Part shown: one piece after another, positions 8,114 to 15,420 of the stretch
Numbering within the stretch: position 1 is the stretch's first letter
Layout of the letters: each line of letters opens with the position of its first letter
The notes under the pieces: generated by a model
Database searches by the model: none
Seen by the model: the letters and a program-made list of their open reading frames with translations, nothing else
What the model was told of the DNA's origin: nothing
Made by a program: the position numbers and the translations under genes
DNA from: Halobaculum sp. CBA1158
GTDB taxonomy: Archaea > Halobacteriota > Halobacteria > Halobacteriales > Haloferacaceae
Length of the DNA: 64,000 bases
Reading direction: 5' to 3'
Assembly (NCBI RefSeq): GCF_021431925.1
Contig: NZ_CP090372.1
Span: 1-64,000 of the forward strand

Positions 8114-9511
8114 TCAGCCGCCGGCCGCGCCGTCGTCGCCAGCGCCGTCGTCGCCAGCGCCGGCGCGACCGCCGCGGGCGAGGACCGGCCACGGCGCGTG
8201 CTCGCGCACCACCCACACGAGGTTGTAGGCGACGCCGACGGCGGCGACGCCGCCGGCGACGCCGCCGATGACGCCCAGCGGGCCGGGGAGGCCCGCGCCG
8301 GCGGAGACGAGCGCGAGGACGGCGACCGCGAGCGCGACGCCGTCGACTCGCTCGACCCGGGCGTCGTACAGCTCCGCCACGTCGGGCACCGGCTCCAGGC
8401 CGAGGCGGTCCGCGTACCGGTCCAGCCACACGAGGAACGGTCCGATGTGGTACAGCGACCCCACGACGAGGAAGACGACCGCCGCCCACAGCAGCGGCTC
8501 CGCGGTCGCGCCGCCGAGCGCGCCCGCCCGGGACAGCGGGTCGCCGATCCACCGGACGCCGGCGGCGACGCCCCACGCCGGGAGCGCGAGCGCGACGCCC
8601 CAGTAGCGTCGCGTCGTCGCCGACGACTCCCCGCCGGTCCGCAGTCGGTGGGCGACCACGCCGCCCGCGGCGACCGCACAGACCGCGACGGCGACGCCGC
8701 CGCCGACGAGCGCGAGGGCACCGGCGAGTGCGATGCCGCCGCCGACCCCGACGCCGGTCGGGTCGCCGAGAAGGCGACCGCCCGCGAGGAGCGCCACCCC
8801 GGTCGGATGGAGGACTGAAACGGCGCGTGCGACGCGGTCGACCCGCGGCGCATCGGGCGCGCCCGTGAGCATCGACGAGAGCTGGAACACGCCTCCGTAG
8901 CCCACGGAGAGGACGCCCCCCAGCGCCATCAGCGTCGCGTGCGCGGTCGCGGCCGCCACGGGGTTGAGACCGACGAGCGCGGCCGGCCGGCCCGCTCGCG
9001 CGGCTCCGACGGCGAGCCCGAGCAGGCTTCCGGCCGCGAGGAAGCCGACGCCGGCGAGCAGGAGGCGCTCGGTCGCGTCCCAGGGTCGCACCGGCGCGAG
9101 CGTGCGCCCCGTCGCGGCCGCGAGCGCCCACACCCCGACCGCGAGCGCGACGCCGCCGGCGACCGTCGCCCACGTCGCGTCGCCGAGGAGTCCGGCGGCG
9201 ACCCCGACGCTTCCCAGCGCGACCAGCGGCGCGGCCGCCCCCGCCGCGCGCCCCCACAGAAGCGGCGTGTCCGACCACACCGCGACGAACTTCGGCAGGG
9301 CGGCCGCGATGGCCGTGCAGGCGACGCCCGCGAACAGCAGGTGGTTCGCGGCCGGCCCGGCGAGCGCGCCGGCGACGCCGACGCGGTCGGCGAGGACGAC
9401 GCCCGCCCAGACCGGCAGGATCGCGGCTGCCAGCACCGCACGCCGGACGGTCGCCGCCGTCGACGGCCCCCGCTCGCCGCCGGCGGCGGCCGGGCCGCCG
9501 GGAAGGCTCAC
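8114..9511 (-). CDS. Polytopic membrane protein, heme-copper-oxidase/NnrS-like
   Basis: A 465-residue protein with about 12 hydrophobic helices. It starts at a GTG overlapping the upstream stop (GTGA). Conserved-looking His residues fall in membrane segments: NHLLFAGV, ATAHATLMALGG, VLHPTGVALL and YHIGPFLVWLDRY. The latter two resemble distant heme-copper oxidase subunit I or NnrS-type proteins, which bind heme and are often found beside denitrification genes. No full set of oxidase ligands is recognisable, so I do not call it a terminal oxidase. It is the last gene of the apparent halocyanin-regulator operon. A role in NO/heme handling or electron transfer is an inference. Confidence 0.65.
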   Translation of the reverse strand: MSLPGGPAAAGGERGPSTAATVRRAVLAAAILPVWAGVVLADRVGVAGALAGPAANHLLFAGVACTAIAAALPKFVAVWSDTPLLWGRAAGAAAPLVALGSVGVAAGLLGDATWATVAGGVALAVGVWALAAATGRTLAPVRPWDATERLLLAGVGFLAAGSLLGLAVGAARAGRPAALVGLNPVAAATAHATLMALGGVLSVGYGGVFQLSSMLTGAPDAPRVDRVARAVSVLHPTGVALLAGGRLLGDPTGVGVGGGIALAGALALVGGGVAVAVCAVAAGGVVAHRLRTGGESSATTRRYWGVALALPAWGVAAGVRWIGDPLSRAGALGGATAEPLLWAAVVFLVVGSLYHIGPFLVWLDRYADRLGLEPVPDVAELYDARVERVDGVALAVAVLALVSAGAGLPGPLGVIGGVAGGVAAVGVAYNLVWVVREHAPWPVLARGGRAGAGDDGAGDDGAAGG

Positions 9512-10206
9512 GGATCGCTCACCCCGTCGCGGGCGGGCACCCGTCCGGTCTCGTCGTCCCCAGCGCCCCCGTCGGCTTCGTCGGTATCGCCGGCACCGTT
9601 ATCGCCGTCGCCGCGGTCGTCGCGGTCGTCGCTGGCGTCCCACGGCAGCGCGCCGGACTCCCGCAGCGCCGCCCCGGCGTCCGCGAGCCGGTCGTTCACC
9701 GACTCGGCGGCGTGGTACGTCGGCGAGACGCGGACCGCGACGTGGTCGAACTCGTGGGCCGCCGGGTCGCCGTTCCAGGCGCGAAGCGCCGCCGTCGCGA
9801 GCGCACCGCCCTGCGGACAGAAGCCGGTGGTGGGCGTGAATTCGACGCGCAGGTCGGCACCGTCGCGGGCGTATCGGAACCCGGCGTCTGGGTGGTTGCG
9901 GTCGCGATCGAGCTTCGTCAACACGTAGCCGAACGTCGCGTCGCGGACGCCGCGCTCCTCGAACAGTTCGCGGGCGGTGTCGCGGACCGCGACGTGGTCG
10001 TCCCCCGTCAGGACGGTCGTCCCGTCGTCGGCGAGGAACGGTCCCGGATCCGGAAGCGACTCGGAGACGAACGCGTCGACCGGATCGAACCGATCGTCGC
10101 CGTCGCCGCTATTAGCGCCGCCGTCGAGGCCGCCGGCCACATCGTCAGCGCCGCCGTCGTCGACACCGTCGTTGCGCTCGTCGTCGCCGATCGGGAGGTC
10201 GAACAT
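9508..10206 (-). CDS. Unknown haloarchaeal protein with FCPQGG motif (MIP18/DUF59-like?)
   Basis: A 232-residue acidic protein. The ATG at 10206 (MFDLPIGDDE) is preferred over an upstream in-frame ATG. The first 50 and last 50 residues are Asp/Gly-rich linkers. The central part (about 60-185) contains FGYVLTKLDRDRNHPDAGF, then FTPTTGFCPQGGALATAA and VAVRVSPTYHAAESVN. The single conserved-looking Cys in a TPTTGFCPQGG context recalls the Cys of MIP18/PaaD-type Fe-S assembly proteins, but this resemblance is weak. It overlaps the downstream membrane-protein gene (GTGA) and lies 149 bases after a DUF2249 gene. Function unknown; a helper role in the denitrification set is plausible. Confidence 0.6.
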   Translation of the reverse strand: MFDLPIGDDERNDGVDDGGADDVAGGLDGGANSGDGDDRFDPVDAFVSESLPDPGPFLADDGTTVLTGDDHVAVRDTARELFEERGVRDATFGYVLTKLDRDRNHPDAGFRYARDGADLRVEFTPTTGFCPQGGALATAALRAWNGDPAAHEFDHVAVRVSPTYHAAESVNDRLADAGAALRESGALPWDASDDRDDRGDGDNGAGDTDEADGGAGDDETGRVPARDGVSDP

Positions 10207-10355
10207 ACCCGTGCTACGCACCGATCCCTCCTGTGGCTCCTCCCGAAGATGTTCCCCGGGGTGACGGATCGCCGGGTTCGAGGCAGCGACCACTGAGCAC
10301 GCCGCTGCGCCGATCGTGCCGTGCGAACAGAAACTCGAGGTGGAATCGGAACGCG

Positions 10356-10718
10356 CTACTCGCGTCGGATCGCCGTCAGCGCCTCGCCGTCGCGCTCGAG
10401 CGTCTCGTACCGGTACCCGCGTTCGTCCAGGCGGTCGAACAGGTGGACCGGAACGCGGTCGTTCCGCTGGAGGAGGACGGTTTCGGCCGGCAGCGACTCC
10501 AGCGTCTCGAGCGTCCGGGTGAGCGGCTTCGGGGCGGGCGCGTCGCGCACGTCGATCCCCTCCGCCGGGGCGTCCGCGGGCGCGTCGAGCGATTCTCGAA
10601 GGTCGGGGTCGAGGGCGTCCGTGCCCTCGACGGCGGTCGGGTCCACGCCCCAGGGGCCGCCCGGTCGATCGTCCGCGTGGTCCTCCGTCGGGTCGCTCGT
10701 CCGGTCGAAGTCGGTCAT
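10356..10718 (-). CDS. DUF2249 domain protein
   Basis: A 120-residue protein. Residues 53-118 match DUF2249: DVRDAPAPKPLTRTLETLE, then VLLQRNDRVPVHLF and ERGYRYETLE. This is a TusA-like fold that recurs in bacterial and archaeal denitrification and anaerobic-respiration loci, with no firmly established reaction. The N-terminal 50 residues are an acidic linker. Its ATG overlaps the TGA of the upstream HTH_10 regulator (ATGA), so the two are co-translated. The Mrp-type ATPase at 1681-3240 carries a related domain, so the island has two DUF2249/TusA-like units. Confidence 0.85.
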   Translation of the reverse strand: MTDFDRTSDPTEDHADDRPGGPWGVDPTAVEGTDALDPDLRESLDAPADAPAEGIDVRDAPAPKPLTRTLETLESLPAETVLLQRNDRVPVHLFDRLDERGYRYETLERDGEALTAIRRE

Positions 10719-11404
10719 GGGTCGGGGGTGTCGGTCGGCGTCGCGAGCGGGGAGCGGTCGGTATCGAGGTCGAGACCGTCCTCGGCGAACCGCTTGATCA
10801 CCGTCCCTTCGGCGCGGTGAAGCCGCTCGCTGGCGGTCGATTTGGCGATTCCTTGCCGGTCGGCCAACTCGGTCAGCGTCGTCTCGCGGGGGGTGTCGTA
10901 GTACCCGGTTCGGATGGCCGCCGCGAGCAACTCACGCTGGCCCTCCGTGAGGAGGTCCTCGGCGTCGATGGCGTCGTGGACGTACTCGACGGTGTAGCCG
11001 AAGCCCATCGTCTCCAGCGCGCTCGCCAGCGCCGAGAGCCGGTCGCGTGACCCGGCGACCGTGAGCGTGGCCGTCCCGTCGGTCACGACGACTGGGTGCT
11101 CGACGGGGAGTCGCGAATCCCGAAGGGGAACGAGCAGTCGCGGGTCGCTCGTCTCGACGCGCAACACCGCCTCGCGGACGTCCTCGGCGGCCCGCTGGAG
11201 TTCGACCTCGTCGACGGTCTCGGCCGACTCGATGTCGCGGACGACCGCCGGGGCGTCGTCGGCCTGGAGGCTCACGAGCGCGACCCCGCCGGCGTCGGTC
11301 GGCAGCACCGACAGCACCGACAGCGTCGCCTCGGGATGCGCCCGCGTGACGTGACCGACCCACACGTCGTCCGGCAGGTCGACCTGGAGTCGCGCGCGGG
11401 CCAT
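10715..11404 (-). CDS. HTH_10 (bacterio-opsin-activator type) transcription regulator
   Basis: A 229-residue DNA-binding protein. Residues 1-150 form a ligand- or signal-sensing domain of the type seen in haloarchaeal Bat-like regulators. The C-terminal HTH_10 domain (about 152-203) is LTEGQRELLAAAIRTGYYD followed by LTELADRQGIAKSTASERL. The protein contains no cysteine, unlike NarO, the Haloferax denitrification regulator, which is described as using cysteines to sense redox state. It would therefore have to sense another signal or rely on a partner. It is 6 bases downstream of halocyanin and overlaps the DUF2249 gene, so it is part of the operon. It is the obvious candidate to bind one of the palindromes in this island. 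Confidence 0.85.
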   Translation of the reverse strand: MARARLQVDLPDDVWVGHVTRAHPEATLSVLSVLPTDAGGVALVSLQADDAPAVVRDIESAETVDEVELQRAAEDVREAVLRVETSDPRLLVPLRDSRLPVEHPVVVTDGTATLTVAGSRDRLSALASALETMGFGYTVEYVHDAIDAEDLLTEGQRELLAAAIRTGYYDTPRETTLTELADRQGIAKSTASERLHRAEGTVIKRFAEDGLDLDTDRSPLATPTDTPDP

Positions 11405-11410
11405 CGGCGA

Positions 11411-12190
11411 TCACCTCGCCTCGCGCTCGTCCTCGTCACGCGGTTCGGTCCCGCCGTCGGCGCGATAGCCTCCCTCCGGACTCTCCGATCCGGGGCTCTC
11501 GCCGAACAGGAGGACGAACAGGCCGAACACCAGCGGCGACAGCGCAGCGCCGACGCCGCCGCCGAACAGCAGCCATGCGGGCGCGTCGCCCACGCCGCCG
11601 CCGCCCGATCCCGCTCCGCCGCCGGCCGCGCCGGCGGACTCGGTGCCGTCGGCGGTCTCCTCGGCCGGGGTCGACGTGTCGCCGCCGCTCTCGGTCGACG
11701 AGTCGCTCGACTCGCCGCCGCCGACCTCCACGTCGCCCACGACGACCGCGCCCTTCATGCCCATCGCCTTGTGGGGGGTGCAGGCGTACCGGACGATCCC
11801 CGACTCCTCGAAGGCGTGGCTGAAGGTGTGCCCCTCGTCGCCGACGAGTTCCGACTCGAACGAGCCGTCCTCGGCGACGACGTTGTGGCTGGACCCCTTC
11901 CCGGTCCACTCCCAGGTGACGGTCGTCCCCGGGTCGACGCGTACGGCGGCCGGTCCGAAGCCGTAGTTGCCGCCGTTGGCCGCCGTGCCGACCTCGACGG
12001 TCACCTCGCTCGCGCCGGTCTCGTCGACGACGCCGTCGTAGTTGTCGGCGTTCGAGAACCACGAGTCCAGCCCCTCCTGTGCGCTCGCGGGGGCGACCGC
12101 GGACGCCCCCACGCCGGCGGCGACGCCGCCGGCTACCGCCGTTCGCAACGCTGTGCGACGCGTGACCGAAGTGGTTCGGGTTTCTGGCAT
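11411..12190 (-). CDS. Halocyanin (membrane-anchored blue copper protein)
   Basis: A 259-residue exported electron carrier starting at ATG 12190. A Tat signal (TRRTALRTAVAGG) with cleavage near APASAQ is followed by one cupredoxin domain (about 45-155). The copper ligands are His102 in SSHNVV, Cys137 and His140 in YACTPHKAMGMKG, and Met145. A Ser/Thr/Glu-rich stalk leads to a C-terminal transmembrane helix (about 222-245) and an acidic cytoplasmic tail, so the protein is tethered outside the membrane. Halocyanins donate electrons to copper enzymes; nirK lies on the other strand 4 kb away. It heads a five-gene operon and has a perfect 21-base palindrome 43-63 bases upstream. Confidence 0.93.
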   Translation of the reverse strand: MPETRTTSVTRRTALRTAVAGGVAAGVGASAVAPASAQEGLDSWFSNADNYDGVVDETGASEVTVEVGTAANGGNYGFGPAAVRVDPGTTVTWEWTGKGSSHNVVAEDGSFESELVGDEGHTFSHAFEESGIVRYACTPHKAMGMKGAVVVGDVEVGGGESSDSSTESGGDTSTPAEETADGTESAGAAGGGAGSGGGGVGDAPAWLLFGGGVGAALSPLVFGLFVLLFGESPGSESPEGGYRADGGTEPRDEDEREAR

Positions 12191-12509
12191 ACATGTTCGC
12201 GTTGCCACGGCACGGAAAAGTGGGATGTAGCTGGTTCCCAATCGCTGGGAACCACAGCGTCGCGACCCCTCCGGCCGCTTCGGGCCCTCCGACCCGTGGG
12301 ATCCCTTCCTGAGCAACCCCTCCGGCCGTCCGTATATCACCCTCGACCGCTCGCGTCGTTTCGCCTCCGGCGTCGCTGTCGGCGATAGGGGCTCTTAAAC
12401 CGACGGAGGAACCAGTTACGAGCATGCACGGCATCGCTCCCGAGCGACGGGACCGACGAACCAGGGGAGAGGGAACGGCTGAAAGCGACGGCGGATCCGG
12501 CGGGAACGC
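12191..12509. other. Divergent intergenic region, halocyanin / repeat protein
   Basis: This 319-base gap separates two divergent genes. It contains the palindrome at 12233-12253 on the halocyanin side. Otherwise it is GC-rich and I see no small gene or RNA in it. The sequence GATAGGGGCTCTTAAACC near 12385-12402 may hold the basal promoter of the + strand gene. Confidence 0.5.
12233..12253. promoter_or_regulatory. Perfect palindrome GGTTCCCA-N5-TGGGAACC upstream of halocyanin
   Basis: Two perfect 8-base arms around ATCGC, 43-63 bases upstream of the halocyanin start, where an activator or repressor would act. It differs from the CGAAC-N2-GTTCG sites of the other strand. It is a candidate operator for autoregulation by the HTH_10 protein encoded in the same operon. 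Confidence 0.6.
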
Positions 12510-13397
12510 ATGAATCCGCGCCGCGTGGACTCGCTCGTCGACCTGGCGTACGGGCTGCTCATCGCGTCCGCCGTGGGTGCGATCCTCGTCATCAACACCG
12601 CCGTCGGCGTCGCCTTCGGCCTCGGCGTCATCGCCTCGTTCGTCATCCACATCGTCTGGAAGATGGCGCGGTTCGACCCCGACTGGATGACCACCGAGGT
12701 CAAGGAGACCGTCGAGGAAACCGTGAGCGAACAGGTAGAGAAGTCGGTCGAGGAATCCGTCGGGGAACAGGTGGAGAAATCCGTTGAGGAGACAGTAGGG
12801 GAGCAGGTGGAGAAGTCCGTGGAGGAATCCGTCGGGGAACAGGTGGAGAAGTCGGTCGAGGAATCCGTCGGGGAGCAGGTGGAGAAGTCGGTCGAGGAGT
12901 CGGTTGGAGAGCAGGTGGAGAAGTCGGTCGAGGAGTCGGTTGGAGAGCAGGTGGAGAAGTCGGTCGAGGAGTCGGTTGGAGAGCAGGTAGAGAAGTCGGT
13001 CGAGGAGTCGGTGAGCGAGCAGGTGGAAAAGTCGGTGGAGGAGTCGGTGAGTGAACAGGTAGAGAAGTCCGTGGAGGAGTCGGTGAGCGAGCAGGTGGAG
13101 AAGTCGGTGGAGGAGACGGTGAGCGAGCAGGTGGAGAAGTCGGTGGAGGAGACAGTAAGCGACCGGGTGGAGAAATCGGTGGAAGAGGCCGTCGAACGAA
13201 CGGTCGGCGAGCAACTCGCGGGCGACGAGGCGGCGAACGCCGCCGACGCCGCTTCCAACGGCCCCCGCTCCGAGACCGACTCGGACGGGACGGACGAGGC
13301 GGCTGAGGCGGACGAGGCGACTGAGGCGGATGAGACGACTGAGGCGGACGAGGCTGACACCGACGATGAGGAATCGGATGCGGCCAACGAGTCGTAG
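12510..13397 (+). CDS. Membrane-anchored protein with 14 tandem 12-residue repeats
   Basis: A 295-residue protein of unknown function. Residues about 8-50 contain two hydrophobic helices (LVDLAYGLLIASAVGA and VGVAFGLGVIASFVIH). Residues 64-231 are 14 consecutive dodecamers of consensus VEKSVEESVGEQ, with Val at every fourth residue and the rest mostly Glu, Lys, Ser and Gln. The C-terminal 60 residues are Asp/Glu/Ala/Thr-rich and disordered. The repeat should form a long amphipathic helix or coiled coil projecting from the membrane, probably into the cytoplasm. At DNA level several 36-base units are identical, so copy number is likely to vary. No catalytic motif is visible. The 51-base gap to the next gene allows co-transcription with the PiT-like transporter. 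Confidence 0.8.
   Translation: MNPRRVDSLVDLAYGLLIASAVGAILVINTAVGVAFGLGVIASFVIHIVWKMARFDPDWMTTEVKETVEETVSEQVEKSVEESVGEQVEKSVEETVGEQVEKSVEESVGEQVEKSVEESVGEQVEKSVEESVGEQVEKSVEESVGEQVEKSVEESVGEQVEKSVEESVSEQVEKSVEESVSEQVEKSVEESVSEQVEKSVEETVSEQVEKSVEETVSDRVEKSVEEAVERTVGEQLAGDEAANAADAASNGPRSETDSDGTDEAAEADEATEADETTEADEADTDDEESDAANES
12699..13202 (+). repeat. 36-bp coding tandem repeat, about 14 copies
   Basis: Fourteen head-to-tail 36-base units encode the dodecamer VEKSVEESVGEQ and close variants. Units between about 12,880 and 13,000 are identical to one another, while flanking units differ mainly at silent positions. This is the pattern of recent central expansion of an older array. Confidence 0.9.
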
Positions 13398-13447
13398 CGA
13401 TCGACGGAACGCAACGTCTTAGGGACGGGGCGATTAACACAAGTAAT

Positions 13448-14626
13448 ATGGTAGAGCTACTTTTGCTGGTCGGCGTGCTCGTCTCCGTGTTCGTCGGCTA
13501 CAACATCGGCGGGTCGACGACCGGCCCGGCGTTCGGTCCCGCGGTGGGCGCGGGTGCGGTCTCGAAGTCGACGGCCGCGGCGCTGATGACGACGTTCTTC
13601 TTCGTGGGCGCGTGGACGATCGGCAGACGCGTCGTCGACACCCTCGGTTCCGATCTGGTCACGAGCGCCGGGGTGTTCACCCTGGAGACGAGCATCGGCG
13701 TGTTGTTCTTCATCGGGCTGGCGCTGTTCGTCGGCAACGTCTTCGGCGTCCCGGCGTCCACGTCGATGACGGCCGTGGGCGCGATCGCCGGGCTCGCCGT
13801 CGCGAACGGTGCCCTCGACTGGGAGGTCATGGGAGGGATCGTCATCTGGTGGGTCGTCGCGCCGGTCCTCGGCTTCTGGGTATCGCTCATCATCGGCCGG
13901 TACTTCTACACCCGGCTCGACCGACTGCTCGCGATGGACGAGTCCGACGGCACGGTGTTCGAACTCGACCGCGAGGGGACGATCCCGACCGTCTCCGTCC
14001 ACGACGACGCCAGCAGTCGGGAGGCGATCGGCGTGGTCTCGGTCGTGCTGATCGGCTGTCTGATGGCGTTCAGTTCCGGCACCTCGAACATCGCCAACGC
14101 CATCGCGCCGCTGGTGGGGGCGGGAGCCCTCGAGATGAACCCCGCCATCGCCGTCGGCGGACTCGCCGTCGGGATCGGCTCGTTCACCATCGCCCGGCGC
14201 ACGCTGGAGACGATGGGCAGCGATATCACCGACCTCCCGTTGACCGCCGCCATCGTGGTCGCGTCGGTGAGCGCGGCGCTGGTCGTGTTCCTCTCGTTCA
14301 TCGGGATCCCCGCGAGCTTCGTCGTCATCGCCACGATGTCGATCGTCGGGCTCGGCTGGGGGCGCGCGACCCGACCGATCTCGGTTTCGGCGGCCGTTCG
14401 CGGCGAGACCGACGAGACCCCCCCGGTGTCGGTCCACGCGCTGGCCGCCGACGGCGACGGCGAGCCCGTCCCGCCTATCGGCGAGGAGGACCCCGCAGAC
14501 ATCCCCACGCCCGGGGAGCTGTTCGACCCCGCCACGACCGCGCGCGTCGTGATCATGCAGAACGTCGTCCCGCTCATCTCGACGATCGGCGCGTACCTCA
14601 CCTTCCGGTTCGCACCGTTCTTCTGA
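13448..14626 (+). CDS. PiT-family anion (phosphate or sulfate) transporter
   Basis: A 392-residue membrane protein with about ten helices in two inverted halves. The halves carry related signatures, GYNIGGSTTGPAFGPAVG near the N-terminus and FSSGTSNIANAIAPLVGAG after residue 205. These occupy the places where classical PiT phosphate permeases have GANDxANA, but the Asn-Asp pair is altered (TSNIANA). Substrate could therefore be phosphate or another oxyanion such as sulfate. A hydrophilic loop of 60 residues (about 315-375) precedes the last helix. It would act in the cytoplasmic membrane by cation symport. It follows the repeat protein by 51 bases. Confidence 0.85.
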   Translation: MVELLLLVGVLVSVFVGYNIGGSTTGPAFGPAVGAGAVSKSTAAALMTTFFFVGAWTIGRRVVDTLGSDLVTSAGVFTLETSIGVLFFIGLALFVGNVFGVPASTSMTAVGAIAGLAVANGALDWEVMGGIVIWWVVAPVLGFWVSLIIGRYFYTRLDRLLAMDESDGTVFELDREGTIPTVSVHDDASSREAIGVVSVVLIGCLMAFSSGTSNIANAIAPLVGAGALEMNPAIAVGGLAVGIGSFTIARRTLETMGSDITDLPLTAAIVVASVSAALVVFLSFIGIPASFVVIATMSIVGLGWGRATRPISVSAAVRGETDETPPVSVHALAADGDGEPVPPIGEEDPADIPTPGELFDPATTARVVIMQNVVPLISTIGAYLTFRFAPFF

Positions 14627-14679
14627 CCATTCTCGGTTACTTTCGGTAGGCCTAAAACAACGCGTCCGCATCCTCGGGT

Positions 14680-15378
14680 ATGAGCGAACGCGCGTACGGG
14701 CTCGACGACGTGAGCGTCGTCATGGGCGCGTACAACGAAGCGGAGGCGATCGGACCTGTGCTCGAGGACATCGACGCCGCGACCGACGGGAACGCCGAGG
14801 TCGTCGTCGTCGACAGTTCAGAGGACGGAACGGCCGACATCGCACGCGAGCGCGGGGCTCGCGTCGTGAAACAGCCGCCCGAGGGGTACGGCGCGGCTGT
14901 GCGCCGGGCGCTGTACGAGGCGTCGAACCCCGTGCGCATCACGACCGACTGCGACGGCACCTACCCGATGGAGCGCATCCCCGATTTCCTGGAACTGGTG
15001 AACGAGGGGTACGACGTGGTCAGCGGCGACCGACTCTATCACGGTGCCGAGACGATGCCGGCGATGAACCGCCTCGGCAACCGCCTGTTCGCCGCGACGG
15101 CGAGCCTCCTGGGCGGCGTGCACCTGCACGACGTGACGACCGGGATGCGCGCGTACCACGAGGACGTGATCGAGTCGATCCGGTGGACCGAGAACACCGG
15201 CCTCTCGGCCGAACTGCTCATCCGTCCGGCGATGCGCGGCCGCCGGATCCGTCAGGAGCCAATCGAGTACGACGAGCGCCTGGGCGAGACGAAACTCGAC
15301 CCCTTCTCCGGCGGTGCCGAGATCGGCAAGTCGATCCTGAAGTGCTGTCTCGAGGAGCGGTTCCGGGCGCTCCGGTAG
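14680..15378 (+). CDS. Family 2 glycosyltransferase (dolichol-phosphate sugar synthase-like)
   Basis: A 232-residue GT-A enzyme without membrane helices. The nucleotide-sugar motif VVMGAYNEAEAIGPVLEDI is followed by VVDSSEDGTADIA, then TTDCDGTYPMERIPDF (the DxD region) and GDRLYHGAETMPAMNRLGN. Size and motifs fit DPM1/AglJ-type synthases that load a sugar on dolichol phosphate at the cytoplasmic face. The exact sugar is unknown. A TATA-like CCTAAAAC lies about 25 bases upstream, so the transcript is probably leaderless. It converges on the GT-C mannosyltransferase-like gene that follows, which would use such a lipid-linked sugar. Confidence 0.88.
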   Translation: MSERAYGLDDVSVVMGAYNEAEAIGPVLEDIDAATDGNAEVVVVDSSEDGTADIARERGARVVKQPPEGYGAAVRRALYEASNPVRITTDCDGTYPMERIPDFLELVNEGYDVVSGDRLYHGAETMPAMNRLGNRLFAATASLLGGVHLHDVTTGMRAYHEDVIESIRWTENTGLSAELLIRPAMRGRRIRQEPIEYDERLGETKLDPFSGGAEIGKSILKCCLEERFRALR

Positions 15379-15420
15379 CGGGCGACTCCGATCCGACCGC
15401 CCTGCGGTCGGTGCGGTCGG

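Noticed and set aside
8114-9511. Terminal oxidase subunit I
   Set aside because: The six His ligands and the conserved motifs of heme-copper oxidases are not all identifiable; only a distant resemblance is claimed.
14641-14660. TAGGCCTA palindrome upstream of the GT2 gene, resembling the TTAGG-N4-CCTAA operators
   Set aside because: It lacks the four-base spacer and full arms, and CCTAAAAC at this place is better explained as the TATA box 25 bases before the start.
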